Below are positions 36,273 to 48,470 of a stretch of 64,000 nucleotides of DNA, piece after piece. This DNA comes from Hysterangium stoloniferum. Lineage: Eukaryota; Basidiomycota; Agaricomycetes; Hysterangiales; Hysterangiaceae. The position numbers and the translations under genes are program-made. Numbering within the stretch: the first letter of the stretch is position 1; the number at the start of each line of letters is the position of its first letter. Below the pieces are notes generated by a model. It had not been told where the DNA came from and ran no database searches. It was given only the letters and a program-made list of their open reading frames with translations. The DNA lies in contig WHVD01000010.1 of the NCBI GenBank assembly GCA_015178975.1, positions 62,001 through 126,000 on the forward strand, read 5' to 3'.

Positions 36273-37165
36273 TACAGTGACTCACAAAATTGTCCCAATG
36301 TTTTACACTTTTTGATTGTTTGATGAATAACTTGAGAGCATCAACAGATATAAACAAAGTGTTGGTGTATCAAACATAGTGTTTGATCATGGTTATACCA
36401 CAAAAAAAGAATTATGTAATTCCCATGAATGGAGGTTGTCTGTAATCATCTGTAATCATTATAATATCAGATGTTTACTGGTAAAATTTATATTTCTACA
36501 AAACTCCATCTTTAAATAGTGATGTATCCTCTGAGTTTGGTGAAATCACCTATATATTCTGGGTATGTTGAATCAAGTAGAAATCTGTTCAAATTGACAG
36601 ATCAATTCTGAAATAATACATATATATTTAGAGGTACCAATGATATACATGTGTATGCATGGAATGGAATATCTAAAGGTATCTATTTTTCAAAAGTATT
36701 AGTGTTACAAACTACTAATTTTTTTTATTGTCAAAAAAGATTCTTTAGTTTATAATGTAAGAGAGAGTTTAAAACTTTCAAAAAGTTTTAAAAACCAAAT
36801 TATGTTTAAATCACATCCCAGATGTTTAAATGACCTTTAGAGTATATTAGAATTTGGTACACTTAATAGTTTTCAGATATCCTCCTATGTTTGGGATCAT
36901 TATCCTGTTGAAAAATCACCTCCTCTCCAGAAATTCTACTCTCCTCCAAGCTAGGCAGCATGTGGTCCTCCAAAATAGACACATAGTGGTCAGCATTCAT
37001 CTTCCCCTCAACCTCTGCAAGATGCCCCACTCCATTCCACCCCATACATCCCCATACTATGATGTTTCCTCCACCAAATATGACTGTTCCCTGCACCTCT
37101 CTCTAAATGAAACCCTCTCCCTTCTCTTTCCAGACCCACTCACTGCCTTCCAAATAAGGATTAAA
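36273..37165 (-). mobile_element. Tc1/mariner 3' half
   Basis: It starts at a terminal repeat TACAGTGACTCACAAAATTG (36273-36292), close to the end at 47878. The minus-strand frame 37096-36863 is the middle of a Tc1 transposase (NIIVWGCMGWNGVGHLAEVE, then VIFQQDNDPKH with the second catalytic Asp). The first Asp block and DNA-binding part are absent, and the region after the second Asp (36310-36850) is AT-rich and decayed. The missing N-terminal half type is present at 47067-47878. Confidence 0.7.
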
Positions 37166-37443
37166 GAATAAGTGGACTCACCGTGGCACAAATATGGATG
37201 CCATATCTGCCACTTTGAGAAGGCTTGACAGGTTGATTGAGCTGGAAGACATCAGTTGAGAATGGAAGCAGGAAGCAGGGTGTGTGATATGTCCTGACTG
37301 TGATATTGACACATTGTGTCACATAGATCACACACTTTGTGGTGATTTGTTTATTTGTATTTTTACTCACAGGTTAACAGATCATGTAGGGGTTATCCCA
37401 GGTTATTGATGTGGGTGAATGTGGGTGGTCACATGCATGTACA
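37166..37443. other. No gene recognised
   Basis: A short stretch between the Tc1 fragment and the LINE poly(A) end. Nothing supported was seen in it. Confidence 0.4.
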
Positions 37444-39085
37444 TTTTTTTTTTTTTGTTATATTTGTATCCTGCTTCAAGCAACAATGGCTAACTGCGGC
37501 TAGGGGGTGGAAAGGCCCCCAGAGAAACTATGCTACAGTGGTAAGAAGTTCCGAGTAAGCTTTGTGTCTACAATGGATTTTAGAGGGCTCGAGTCAGGGT
37601 GGGGATGGTAAAAGTCGGCATACGGAGTCGGATGTAGTTAGAAGGAGAAAAAGAAAAAGAAGACCAAGAGAGGGATATGTACATCGGCCATGACGTTCAG
37701 GGACGATCTGTTGTGGAGGGATTGTGGGAGAGGTGTGGGGTGAGTGGGGGAGTCGGCATCGCAATGGAGCCAGGTGGCTCTAAGGAGGTTCGTAAGGGCA
37801 TGGTGCAAAGGCAGAGGTTTGGCAGATAAATTTTGCAACTGCTCTGAGCCCAGACTTTGTACCCAGCAGAAAGGCCAGGTCAAGACTGCATGAGACCTTT
37901 CGTAGGAGCCCACACCAGTCTTCGTAAAGGGGGCAACTCGTTAAGATGTGGTCATGCATTTGGAGGGGTGCATACCCACAGGGGCATGCAGTGGGCAGGT
38001 TGGGGAGGAAGCGGTTGTAGTATTCCCCAAAGAAGCCGTGCCCAAAGATTGCTTGAATGAGGCGAGTGTGCTGTGCACAGGAACCAGTGAAACTTTTGTG
38101 GATGGCAGTGAGTTTGAGCGAGGGTGGTTTGGTGAGGACGAGAGTGGAAGCATTAGTGTGTGGCTTGGCTGCCCACTCTTTGCCCCATTCTTTGACTGCA
38201 TGGACTTTGGCCCTTTCCCGGGCCCAGGTCATGGTTGAGTGCAGTACTGACCTGGCTGTTGTGGCCTGTTTGGCTAGTGCATCAGCACATTCATTTCCCT
38301 GTATGCCCATTTGTCCTGGGACCCAGGAAACTTCAACATTGGTGTAATGGTGGGAGGACAGCAGCGAATCAACATGCCTGCAAAAAAGCGTGGAGCAGAG
38401 CTGGGCTGGATGTGGGGACACATCAGATATTGATGATATAGCAGCTTGATTGTCAACCATAAATGAGATGTGCATAACAGTAGGGAGGTGGTCAAGGATG
38501 TTGGTGAGGCGGGTAGCAGCACCCACAAGAGCAAGCATCTCAGCGTCGAAGACACTGGCTCTGCGGCCAAGGCCCCACTGACCTGAGGCAACCTCCATGC
38601 CAAGGTGTACTGCCGAGAAACCACATCCCATCCATTTATGGCCCTCGGATCATTTTCTCGACCCATCTGTAAATATGACCAACTGGGTTGGATCTGACGA
38701 AATGGCTCAAATGCGAGCCTTGATCTGGTTGATGAGCTTCCAACGGTCTTCTTCAGCGGATTGCCCGGGTGGGAGGACTGAGCTTAATCGGATGCCCCAT
38801 GGGTGTTCCCTCTCCCAGGGAGGCGGGACATATGGCAATAGCCTTTCCGACTTGGGACTTGTGAAGGTCGCCAGACGGTGGATGACTGTTGAAGGTGGGC
38901 GTTTTCCTGCATTCTTTTTTGACTGGCGCATGGGTCGGGGTTGCGGTGACAAGATGACTCGACTCTTCAGATTATGTATATACTCGGGCTTTGTCGAGCT
39001 TTGATGCAGGAATGCGGCTAGAAGACCTTCACATGCCGGCAAACGACCAGATCTCATGGCAGACAAGCCGAATGGTAACAATCAC
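37444..39085 (-). mobile_element. 5'-truncated LINE (Tad/I-like), RNase H end
   Basis: A minus-strand non-LTR retrotransposon tail. The run of 13 T at 37444-37456 is its poly(A) end. The RNase H domain has its acidic residues in IFTDGS, FDAEMLAL, FMVDNQAAI and GNECADALAKQA. It is followed by the zinc-knuckle-like CPCGYAPLQMHDHILTSC typical of the C-terminus of fungal LINE ORF2. A stop codon (TGA at 38653-38655, right after TDGSRK) interrupts the frame between TDGS and the rest of RNase H. The endonuclease and reverse transcriptase are missing, as expected of incomplete reverse transcription. Confidence 0.82.
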
Positions 39086-39090
39086 TGCCT

Positions 39091-39425
39091 AGTGCCCACC
39101 TAGCCCACACTCCTTCCCACGGTAACAAACGAGCGCATAGACAGATCATGGGACCATCCCCAGAGAAGGGCAGCACGAAGAGACATAAATTTCATGTATC
39201 ATTAATTTGCATTACATTGCAATGTTGTATTCTGTTGACCACTTGCCCGAGCACTAGTTTACATTGTGAAAGATATTTTTTGGAGGTGAGCTGTTTGCTT
39301 GGAAACGGCATAGGTGTTGCATCATACTATATTTGGTATTATGTGAATCCAAAGTCCATCATTGCTGCCGACTTAATTTCCGATGCTGGACTAAAAAGGA
39401 AGTTCGTTGTCACGGGTTTACTGTC
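39091..39425. repeat. Dispersed repeat, rearranged copy of the element at 50480-51146
   Basis: 39091-39350 matches 50871-51146 directly. It then continues (39330-39425) with the reverse complement of 50482-50575, that is, a fuller version of that element's terminal inverted repeat. The LINE fragment abuts its left side. Confidence 0.65.
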
Positions 39426-39859
39426 CAAAGCACCATGGCACCGCACACTTCCCCTGAAATCCTCAGCGAACTCAAGAAAGAGTTTCATAAAAAGTACGGG
39501 TGACTAATACTTTTATACACTCTCCTACCTTTTCCTACACTTGAAATTTTTTCAAGATTTCAAACTGAACATATTGCCGCTCTTGGCATTATAATGGATT
39601 ACATAAGGGTGCTGGTTCCTGATGACGTCTACCTTAGTTGCGTGACAGATTCTATAATCGGCTATTTTCAACTAAACTTGGAATCGTCGAATTTCCTGTT
39701 CCGCGGCTGTACGGTTCCTCTTCTTGGATCAGGTTAAGGGCAGCCTGTCAAATACCGCCCGCTGATTCATTCATCATTAGGCAAGCATTCTTGATAGAAC
39801 CAATACAACACAACGGTTGCGACGCGATGTCGGTTTACAAACCCACAGGTGACAACAAT

Positions 39860-39966
39860 AGAGAGTATTTGCAACTAATATATATTAGCTAAACTGAATT
39901 GTTCCTAATATGAATATCAGGAACCAATTCAGTTTTGCTAATATATATTAGTTGCAAATACTCTCT
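39860..39966. mobile_element. Hairpin MITE (107 bp)
   Basis: Starts AGAGAGTATTTGCAACTAAT and ends with the reverse complement; nearly the whole element is one foldback. It is flanked by AAT on both sides (39857-39859, 39967-39969). The right arm lacks it at the matching site (after acaacaat near 14449), which defines it as an insertion. Confidence 0.75.
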
Positions 39967-40264
39967 AATCAATGTCATCTTTGTTATATGGTATTTAAGT
40001 TTGCTGATAGAATCAACGACGATACTAGAACCTTGATTAAACTCTTACTCCGTCCACTAGCTTTCCACCTAGCTTTTTGCAATCCACGTCCCACTTGCTG
40101 TACAGTTATCTCCTATTATCAAAAGAATGGATATTGGATTTAGCAGTGACATTGTGTCCACTCATCCCGCACACACCTTCTCTCCTTCATCATCTTTGCC
40201 CCATCTGTGAGTTCACTCCGTCATGGTCCGTGGTTTGTTTGTCAACAGTTGTCCTCATTAATGC

Positions 40265-41515
40265 AATATAGTGAGGCGGGTTCCAGTGAGAATCCACCCA
40301 CGGGTGCTATCGACCTCAACCATACGTGAGTTGCGTTTAAGACGACTTTAAGTCTACATCTATATATTATTCTGCTGTGTAGGACGGCCCTGTCGGATGG
40401 CGTTCCACGAGACAATCTCCTTACAGGACAGCTCGAATGATGGGGATACAGGATACTTACATTTCCTCGTATTCGTCACTCGCTGGATGGAATGGGTATG
40501 CAAAATATAAGCTTAGTCCAGACGTGTCATTAATTTGAATTCAATTGCAATGAAAACTCAGGGATTCTAATTCCACAGTTGCCACGAGTGCTTCAATATC
40601 TACTAACCTGGCATCTCTCCCAAATCCTGTGACCCGGATTTGGGAGAGATGCCAGGTTAGTAGATATTGAAGCACTCGTGGCAACTGTGGAATTAGAATC
40701 CCTGAGTGGCCTTTGCTTGGGTTGACGGGGCACTTAGGTAGACATTATTTCATTACACCTAAATGAAACTACTAATTCAATATATCACCAGGAGCTCCTC
40801 CGCCAACCCACAAATTTTAAACACAGGTCCTGAACCGTCGGCAGGAGGCGATGGCCTTCCTGTCCCCGGACACAGGAGTCCCGGAAATCGGCGGATCGGC
40901 GGGAATTCACCCGTTGAGGCTGCTTTCATATCTCCCCATGGTCCAATACCAACATTTTCCTCATCCCTCCAAACCTTACCCACCCTTGGCCGCATATCTC
41001 CACCTCCGTGGGAAAAGCCTTGCCCATATGGGCCTAAATACGGCCCCAAGATGCCGTGTAACTTTTCAACGTATTTGCGCCATCCATTTAAACACTGGGT
41101 GGTGCACGTGCGGGATCAGTTGGCCGCCATTCGCACCCATCGCCTGAAACTTCAGGATGGGTCGATCATTAACACCAGCGAAAAGTGGGAAAAGGGAAAG
41201 AAATACATCAGTGACTTCTGCCCCAGTTGTCACAAAACTTTCCCCAGACCAAGGGAGGTACGGCATCACGTGATGTCCACTCCCGAGTGTTCAAAACTTG
41301 CCCTCTGCAAATGTTGCGCCCCAGGAGCGGGGCATCGGAAGGGGTGCGCAGAGTGTTCAGACCTCCTGCGAACACTCATAATTCGCAGCTATGTCCAAAT
41401 AGCTAAGGAAATTGGATATAGTCACCCGGGAGATCCAGATCTCCAAAACATTGCTGACAGGAAGGTGGTGGAAGGGGCGGTGGAGCAAGATCTCGAAAAA
41501 CGAGAGTACGATTGA
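40265..41515 (+). pseudogene. Cys/His-cluster gene, copy 3 (rearranged)
   Basis: It keeps the upstream ATG exon with its GTGAGT donor, then jumps by deletion (near 40408) into the end of exon 4. The exon 4 donor is normal (GTATGC). Exon 5 is cut by the foldback, most of exon 6 is lost, and the last exon (40792-41515) is complete with CPSCHKTF..HH..C, CKCC and KGCAEC. Exons 1-3 are missing. A working full-length product is unlikely, but the C-terminal domain remains fully open and highly similar to copies 1 and 2. Confidence 0.75.
40557..40706. repeat. Perfect 71 bp foldback inside copy 3
   Basis: 40557-40627 and 40636-40706 are exact reverse complements separated by 8 bases. The first arm is exon 5 sequence with its acceptor, and the second is the same sequence inverted. 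Copies 1 and 2 have no such structure, so it arose within copy 3. Confidence 0.9.
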
Positions 41516-41724
41516 TGGAGGATGGTGATGAAGATAACCAGCGCACCTAGTCATCTTATATTTTATACTAATCTTACCATATTAAACTCATCATTGGTCC
41601 GTCGTCATGATCGATGAAGGGCTTGGTCACAACCGGGGTAACATTGACCTTCGCAGGCGTCAGGAACGGAAGGTTTATTACGTGTCAACGTATTTCTGTA
41701 AGCTTAGGATCGGAGTTATTTAAA

Positions 41725-42102
41725 TCATTTACATGCAAGATATAGAACAAGAGGCCGATAACATTCTAAGCAGTATAACATCAGATATTGCTTGCTGATG
41801 GTTGTGGGGTGTGGTGTAGCTTCCCTCCAATACATGGGAATTGTTGACACGACATCGATCAGGAGTCGCCGGGGCGGCAAACTCGTCTTTTCGTGGTAGC
41901 CTTTCTCGGAAATATAGATCAGATTTTTGTGTGGGTGAAGGGTGCGACAAAAGACTTGTAGATCATAACTGATCAGTGGGCTACTGCAAAGTTCCATAGA
42001 CGAGAGTTCATTAACTACATTGAATATACCACCTGCTAATATATTATAACCATAAAGAATACACAGCAAATTGGAGGCGTCCCCAATGGGATTCCAAGAC
42101 AA
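41725..42102 (-). other. Hypothetical ORF region, copy 3
   Basis: Counterpart of 17138-17557 with 125 open codons and a different C-terminus. See that entry; coding is uncertain. Confidence 0.2.
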
Positions 42103-42540
42103 ATATCAAGATATCCCAGCAACCTTCACATATATAGTTCTTGTCGCTATGACCAATGGAGAAATTTGCCGCACTCGGAGTCAGTACATAAGTTGACCCG
42201 TAGGCAACTGCCTCCAAACAAGTTGTTTGGAGGCACAGATAATGTATCACGTGTGAAAAGGTTTTACCTTTCTCCGTGACCACCTAACACGCAGTTTTGC
42301 CGGATCAAAAGTTGCATTTCAACATATAGGACAAGAGAGAGATTTCAATATATTAATATTTCCCCATGGGATGATTTGGATATTATCCGCAAATGTGGCA
42401 ATACAGTATAAAGTTACATGACCGAACATATGCATATGTCAGCTTGATTGGGGGGAGAAAACACAACCTCACTAATAAGGCAAGTATTGCTCATGAAGTA
42501 TCCTAAATTAATAGATTATCAACACAGAATGTAGCAAATG

Positions 42541-42793
42541 TGTAATCCCGTCGTCAATTGGGATCACTGGCGGTCACACGAGTTGACAGGACCACGGTGT
42601 ATTGTCCAGAACAAGACAGGATACAGGCAAGTGCAGCGTATGGTAAGGTAAGAGAAGGAAAACTACCTAGGCTTTATATGCTATGATCACGTGGTATAAC
42701 AAGGGGAGTGGAACAAGGGAGTGGAACAAAAGGACAATGAGAACAAAGGAGTGGAACAAAAGGAATGAGTAAGACTGGGGCACCAGGCTTACA
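42541..42793. mobile_element. Solo-LTR-like insertion, 253 bp
   Basis: Begins TGTAATCCCGTCG and ends CAGGCTTACA (TGTAA/TTACA ends). It is flanked by AAATG on both sides (42536-42540, 42794-42798). The right arm is uninterrupted at the same point near 17990. It contains imperfect gagtggaacaa repeats near 42700-42765. The family is unknown; TG..CA ends plus a 5 bp duplication point to an LTR. Confidence 0.8.
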
Positions 42794-43730
42794 AAATGTT
42801 GCCGTTGCTTGATTCATATGAAAGTCTTGAATAGTGCTCCCAGGCTCATTTGTTCCAAAATGACTGGTCCCCCCAGGGTCTTAACTCAGTTATATGTCAT
42901 TACAATGGGTTAGACCCACAGCAGTCCAAGGTCAGGCAAAGACATGCATTTCACCGCAATGTGTATTTAATATAAGAGTTTACATTTGTCAGGCTTTATT
43001 GGTGTCTGTTGGGAACCCATGAGGAAGCTCATGGTCTTGCTGTGCTATTTGTGAAAGTCACACTATAGTATCAGGTGGATATTCCATTTATTTGAGGGAC
43101 ACTTGGCAAGGTAGTACTTTACAGTAGCTGAAATGTCAGTGCCATGACTTGTCAAATCCCAACTCACCACTGCATGGGGTGGCAGAAGGAAATGCCACTA
43201 ATCAATTCAGCCCCCAATACTCATTGGAAGCTCTTGCTTGTGGAAACCACTTCAAGAAGATCTATGAAGCCTGATATTTCCGGTACATTTCAGAGCAATA
43301 TTGCACTGGTTGAAGCTCCTGTGATTTCCTTAGGGCCTGAGAATCACAGTGTCAGCTGAGGATGGCTTTTAAAGGCTGCATCTTTGTGACCTGGTCCTCC
43401 ATATTTGGACTCTGTTGGAAAGGAAGGAAAACACTGCTGCTGCTTTTCCTGATCAGGGGTGATACGACCTGAGACATAAAGACTCCACCAACCTATGGCC
43501 TCGGGTATAGACCCCCAACACCCCCAGCACTTAAGTAATTGTGAGAATGTATAAAAAGAAGACTATCATGACATAGAAACCTCAGTCTATTATCCCATAT
43601 ACGAGAAGTCTCAATGTTATTATATTTCTTATTCCACATGTCATGGGCCTATTTTGACATCTCTATCTCTCAGATGCCAATTTCTTGTGGGAAATCTCTA
43701 TCTCAACCACATTTTTTTTCCTTTTGATCC

Positions 43731-44340
43731 ATGGCTACTACTCTCACAGACAAAGCATCAGAAGGCAGGAACTTCATGATATCCATACCATCTGTCCCAC
43801 TTCTTCAGATGTTGTTGACATATACCAAGGCAAAGCTAGAGAAGATCCTAGGTAATTACAAAGGATGGTATTGTTATGCTACACATCACCTTACTATTAC
43901 TGGCTTCATTGCCTATGCTCTGGGAACTTGTCATAAACCTACAAGCTCAAATTCCAATGATATTGAATTTGATGTTCCTTTGACTTTCCTTTGACTTGTC
44001 TCATTTTGACATTATATATGATTTCATTCTTAGATCATAGTTTAATCATAGTTAAATGAAGAAAGGCATAAAAGGGCTACAATAGGAGTGAGGAAAGTCA
44101 GTCAGAAAACCTGTATTATAATCTGTATCATTAATATTGCATTGCTAATTTGACTTCTATCTGAGATTTATTCAACTTAATTATTCATGTGCTTCTGTGT
44201 TCTATATTTGCCTCACACTTTATCAACAGGACAAATTCAATACTTTGTCAAATGAGGCATCTGTACTCAATATTGTTGAATATTCTTCAATCATTATTCA
44301 ACTTGATTGAGTAAAATATGATTCATGTCAGAACTGCCAG
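43731..44340 (+). mobile_element. Copia-type gag fragment (fossil), copy in third arm
   Basis: Same fragment as at 18929-19552, with a few substitutions and the same junction to the gypsy tail. Confidence 0.55.
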
Positions 44341-44349
44341 AAAGCCAAC

Positions 44350-47066
44350 ACCTCAGAGGTCATCATGACCCCATGGTAGAAGAAACAACCCTCTGCTTCT
44401 TTCACTTGCCCTGGCAGCTATGACTACTACCATCCTGTTCCCTATCATGCTGCCTTGGTGCCATACCACATGGCTCTAATCTCTCTGCCAATGCAACAGA
44501 CTGGTTCTGCTCCCTCACCTAATTGCAGTCCCTACTAAGGTGTAGTCACAACATCAGCCATCATACACCTCTGTTGCTCCTGCATCTCAATAATGCATTG
44601 GTGAGCCCTTTCCACCTCTTCCCTCTGTAATGCCCACATGATCTGCACCCCTTTCAGAGCATTATCATGTATGGCATTTAAAGTCACAGTGAAGAACTCT
44701 GAAGCAATCTGTGTCTGGCTATCCTTGGTAGACATGGTGGGACAGCCAAAGGAGGAAGATGATTGAGAGGTGCAGCTGATCCAACATAAATACATGGTAA
44801 ACACTGTGTGCTTGACAGGTGAGACACTGAAAACCAATTGTTCTCTTCAGCTCACTGACCCAGCTGTGTGGAATTGATGGATTGCCTGGACCCCTTTTTC
44901 AATGATTGTACATTTTCAACACCAACAGCCTCCAGGTATGCCTGCAATGGCAGCAAGTGCTGCACCTCTCTATATGGAAGCCAAGTATTGTGCCCAGTAT
45001 TCCACACAACCTCAAACAAGGCATTGGTGCCTTTCCCAGTGTGAGCCACAATCTTATCCATGACCCACTCCCTGGATGATTGACCAAACCCTGGAATCTG
45101 TTTCAGCTGCCTCCCAGGAAATAGATGGTCATCATTTGGGATGTGGATATGCAACAAGGATGCATGAAATGAAGGGTTAATCCCTTGTTTCTTTAACTCT
45201 GGGGACAGTTCCAGTTTGTAAGTGGCCCCTGGCTTGAGTTCACAAATGATCCTGAATGGTCCAATATACTTAGGCATTACCTTTCGTGTGCAATGCTTCA
45301 GCAACCATAAGTTCTTGTTGATAAATATATAAGATCATCGATCCCAAATGCAACAGCTTGCCAGTGATGATTAGCCTGTCTCATTTGCTTGACCCTAGTG
45401 GCAAGAATTGTGTCATGGGCAGTCATAATCGCTAACTCCATGCATGCTGCAAACTCATGAACACCATAGTATGTAGTGTTATTATCCCAACTCAGTGGCC
45501 GAGGCAACCAACCATAATTCAGGAAAAATGGTGAAAAACCAGTAGTTTCTGAGATCGCATTATTCATGGCAAACTCAATTGCTGGCAACTTTGAGACCCA
45601 ATCCCTCTGATTTGGTGCCACACACTGCCCCAACATCTGCATCATAGTCCGATTCACTTGTTCGGTGGTCCCATCTGTCTGAGGGTGGTATGCTGATGAC
45701 ATCCACAACTCTACTCCAATCAGCCGATGAAGCTCTCTCCAGAATATGCTTGTGAACAGTGAGTCTCTGTCACTAACAATCCTCACTGGTAATCCATGCA
45801 ACTTATAAACATGTTCGAATATCACCTCTGCCATGTGAATAGTGGTATAGTTGGTATGTGCCAGGACTAAATGGACCATGCAGGTTAAATGGTCAATTAT
45901 CACACAGATACTGTCAAACTCCCCAAGGCAATTCTTTGACACTGGCAGCAGTCCAATGAAGTCAATGCCAATGGCCTCCTATGGATGCAAAGGTACTTCC
46001 AATGTGCGGAGTTTTCCCTGTGATCACTGCATATCTGGTGGTTTTCCATGCTCCTAGATGGGCCAAAATGGAATGAGCATGCAAAATCAACATTTCTCTC
46101 ACCTGTCAGTTGCCCACAGCAATATCAGGGATACAAAGGAGTTTGCTCCCTGCCATATTGAAAAACAAAAGGCTGTGCTGTGACTTGAAGCCTTTATACT
46201 CCTGCAGTGCTGCCAGTACTTTTGAAAAGAAATGATCAGTACCATACCTTCCCTGAAATACCTCAGGAATGTCCAACCGTGGATTAGACTCTGACAAAAT
46301 ATCCGCTAGAGAAAAATCGGAAAATGATCCCCCTTGTGACTGGTGCCTCCCACCCTCCATTGTTGATGGTGGGTCAATCTCTGCAGAAGGGCTGGGTCCT
46401 GGGGCATCACTAGGTGTACCTGCCCTCATCTGCTGTGGTGGGTCCTCTGTGGGATGACCAGGGGAACCTTCCCCGGTCTGATCCACAGTATGTTCTTCTG
46501 GCTTCCTGCCACATTGTCCCCATGATACTATTCCAGCTAAGGTTGCGTACGATGGACATGGATGAGTTGCTAACCTACTCGACCTCCTTGAAGGTTCATT
46601 GGTGACCAGTACAGTAGATCCTGTGTACAAGGGTGTTGACACACCTATCCCCCATACCCTTGGAACCCACTTTGCTCCCTTCTCTTCATCATCCAGGAAT
46701 GGTGTTACGATTGATACCCTAGAATGTAGTTCTCAGTCTCATATATTCGTAGTATAATGGACTGAGGCAAAGCTATAATTGATAACCAATATATATGTGT
46801 GTGACAGTCGATGTGACTGTGATTAGTACAGAGGATGTGATGGAGGCAAAGGGAATATTCATTTGCCTGGTTTTGGATTCAGTCATCCTTAATGCATGTA
46901 GAAGCATATGCGGTGTCTCTCTTCCTCAACAAATGGGGCATCAGTTACATACTCAGATTCTGCGCTTACAATCCCCAAAGGCTCATTACTGTATATCCAT
47001 GACAGTGCATTGGCAAATGTATTTGACTCCCCAGTGATAAAGTGAATCTCGAAGTCAAACTCAATC
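44350..47066 (-). mobile_element. Ty3/gypsy element E3, 3' half (fossil)
   Basis: Minus-strand parts: end of RNase H (around 47066-46915), RNase H-integrase linker (46642-46106), integrase core (45942-45298, with VIIDHLT, VSDRDSLF, YHPQTDGTTEQVN), integrase C-terminus with a chromodomain-like tail (45304-44852), and a small downstream ORF (44837-44535). Reverse transcriptase, protease and Gag are absent, because a Tc1 fragment is joined at 47066. It is broken at several points and belongs to the same family as E2 and E4. Confidence 0.82.
46703..46905. other. Unexplained insert within E3
   Basis: About 200 bp, starting TGTTACGATTGATACCC, interrupts sequence that is continuous in the related E4 element (around 62480-62560). 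It could be an LTR remnant, but no second end or target duplication was seen. Confidence 0.35.
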
Positions 47067-47878
47067 GTGTTAATCTTGGTCTCATCTGACCATAACACCC
47101 CCTTCCAGGCCTCCACAGTCCAATTTTCATGATATTGGGCAAATTTGAGCCACTTCTGATGATGAATGGATTTGAGCAATGGTCACTTTTGCTTTGTTGC
47201 AGAGTAAAAACCATTCTCCCTCAGTATATTTCTGACTGTTTGGGGAGTGACAGGGTTGGAGATGATAGAATTAATGAGTTGGGTAGCCTGAACTGTATTA
47301 TGAAGCTGTCCAGAGCTGATTTGACAGAGTATTGACTGTTTGTCATGACCAGAAAGCTTGGAAGGAGGGCCCCCAGGATTGTTCTCCTTGTTCCCATCCA
47401 CTTCCCTACTAATCCTATTCACAGTCCTCTTGTCTAGACCAGTTCTTTCCTGGAGTTGGAAATAGGAATAGCCTTCATTGAGGAGAGAGACAATAGAAGA
47501 GCATTGAGCAGCAGAAATAGATCTCATTATGGTAGTACCAAGTCAGGATGTAGTTGAACCACTTTAAACCTGTCAAACAAATACAAATAAAGTCATGTGA
47601 CATGTTTTATTGTTCCCATGGCCTTGTACTGGTGCATAACAGTAGGAACACAGGTCAAAAATAAAGGGTAAAAAAACTGTCCCAATGAGCAGCTGTTTTG
47701 TTGTATTTATTATTCAATGGGGTTTGATTCAAATCACATGAACCAAGGCTTACCTTCAAGCCATGATCCTATAGTACCTTTGATAATTTACTTAGATTTT
47801 CTGCTTATGTCAGTGGTCCATACCAACCTAACCTTTCAAGAATGAAAAAACATTGGGACAGTTTTTTGAGCCACTGTA
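47067..47878 (-). mobile_element. Tc1/mariner 5' half
   Basis: It ends at 47878 with a terminal repeat (read inward TACAGTGGCTCAAAAAACTG). The minus-strand frame 47527-47183 is the DNA-binding part of a Tc1 transposase (SIVSLLNEGYSYFQLQERTG, RTVNRISREV). The shifted frame 47180-47070 reaches the first catalytic block (WKGVLWSDETKIN). There it is fused to gypsy E3. A second copy of the CTGTCCCAATG motif lies inverted inside the element at about 47678, like the subterminal binding sites of IR/DR-type Tc1 elements. Confidence 0.75.
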
Positions 47879-48470
47879 GATTGTGATACCCCTTCCATCT
47901 CGGCATCATAGTCCATCCTCCCCCCCTTCCCTGCTAGTGCAGAGCTAAGAGGTTCAGGGCCCATGGCATGCAAAGGTGAAGAAGTATGACTTACAGAATC
48001 AAGAGCCGTATTATCAACATTATCAACAGCCACCTATCATCAAACAACTCTTTTGCTCCAAATAGGGATCACACTTTGGACTGTGCCTCATTAAGTGATT
48101 GGTTGATTGATTTCGGACATCTTGACAAAAATATTTATATTGGATTACAGGTGCATGTGTAGTAAAATAATCTAGTGGGTGATCAGTCCACTAGTAGTGA
48201 TAATAAAGAATGTTAAATAGGAAGGGTTCCACTATGAAAAAGTAGTGTAATCCCTCAGAGAGCTCTTGCAAAAGGGAATGTAATGAGTAGGACTAGGTTC
48301 CTAACCAAAAGAGACTATCATAGCCATAAAAGAGATCTACCTATTTATGATAATAGTAGTAGAGCCCCTTGCAACAAGTAAAAAACCCATGAAACAAACT
48401 AATCGGAAAATTCTAGTAGTCTAAAACACCAATGGTCAGGCAGGCTGGTGGCCCTAATGCCAAGTCCACC
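47879..48470. other. No gene recognised
   Basis: A 65-codon minus-strand frame (48033-47836) overlaps the Tc1 end and has no recognised features. The rest is AT-rich and unassigned. Confidence 0.35.

Larger units (their letters stand above)
39612..44822. repeat. Third copy of the repeat arm, rearranged
   Basis: Direct-orientation match to about 14215-20021. Differences: a hairpin insertion (39860-39966), a deletion joining the upstream exon region to exon 4 of the Cys/His-cluster gene (near 40408), a 71 bp foldback replacing parts of exons 5 and 6 (40557-40706), and a 253 bp LTR-like insertion (42541-42793). On the right it continues into gypsy E3, unlike the right arm. Confidence 0.9.
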
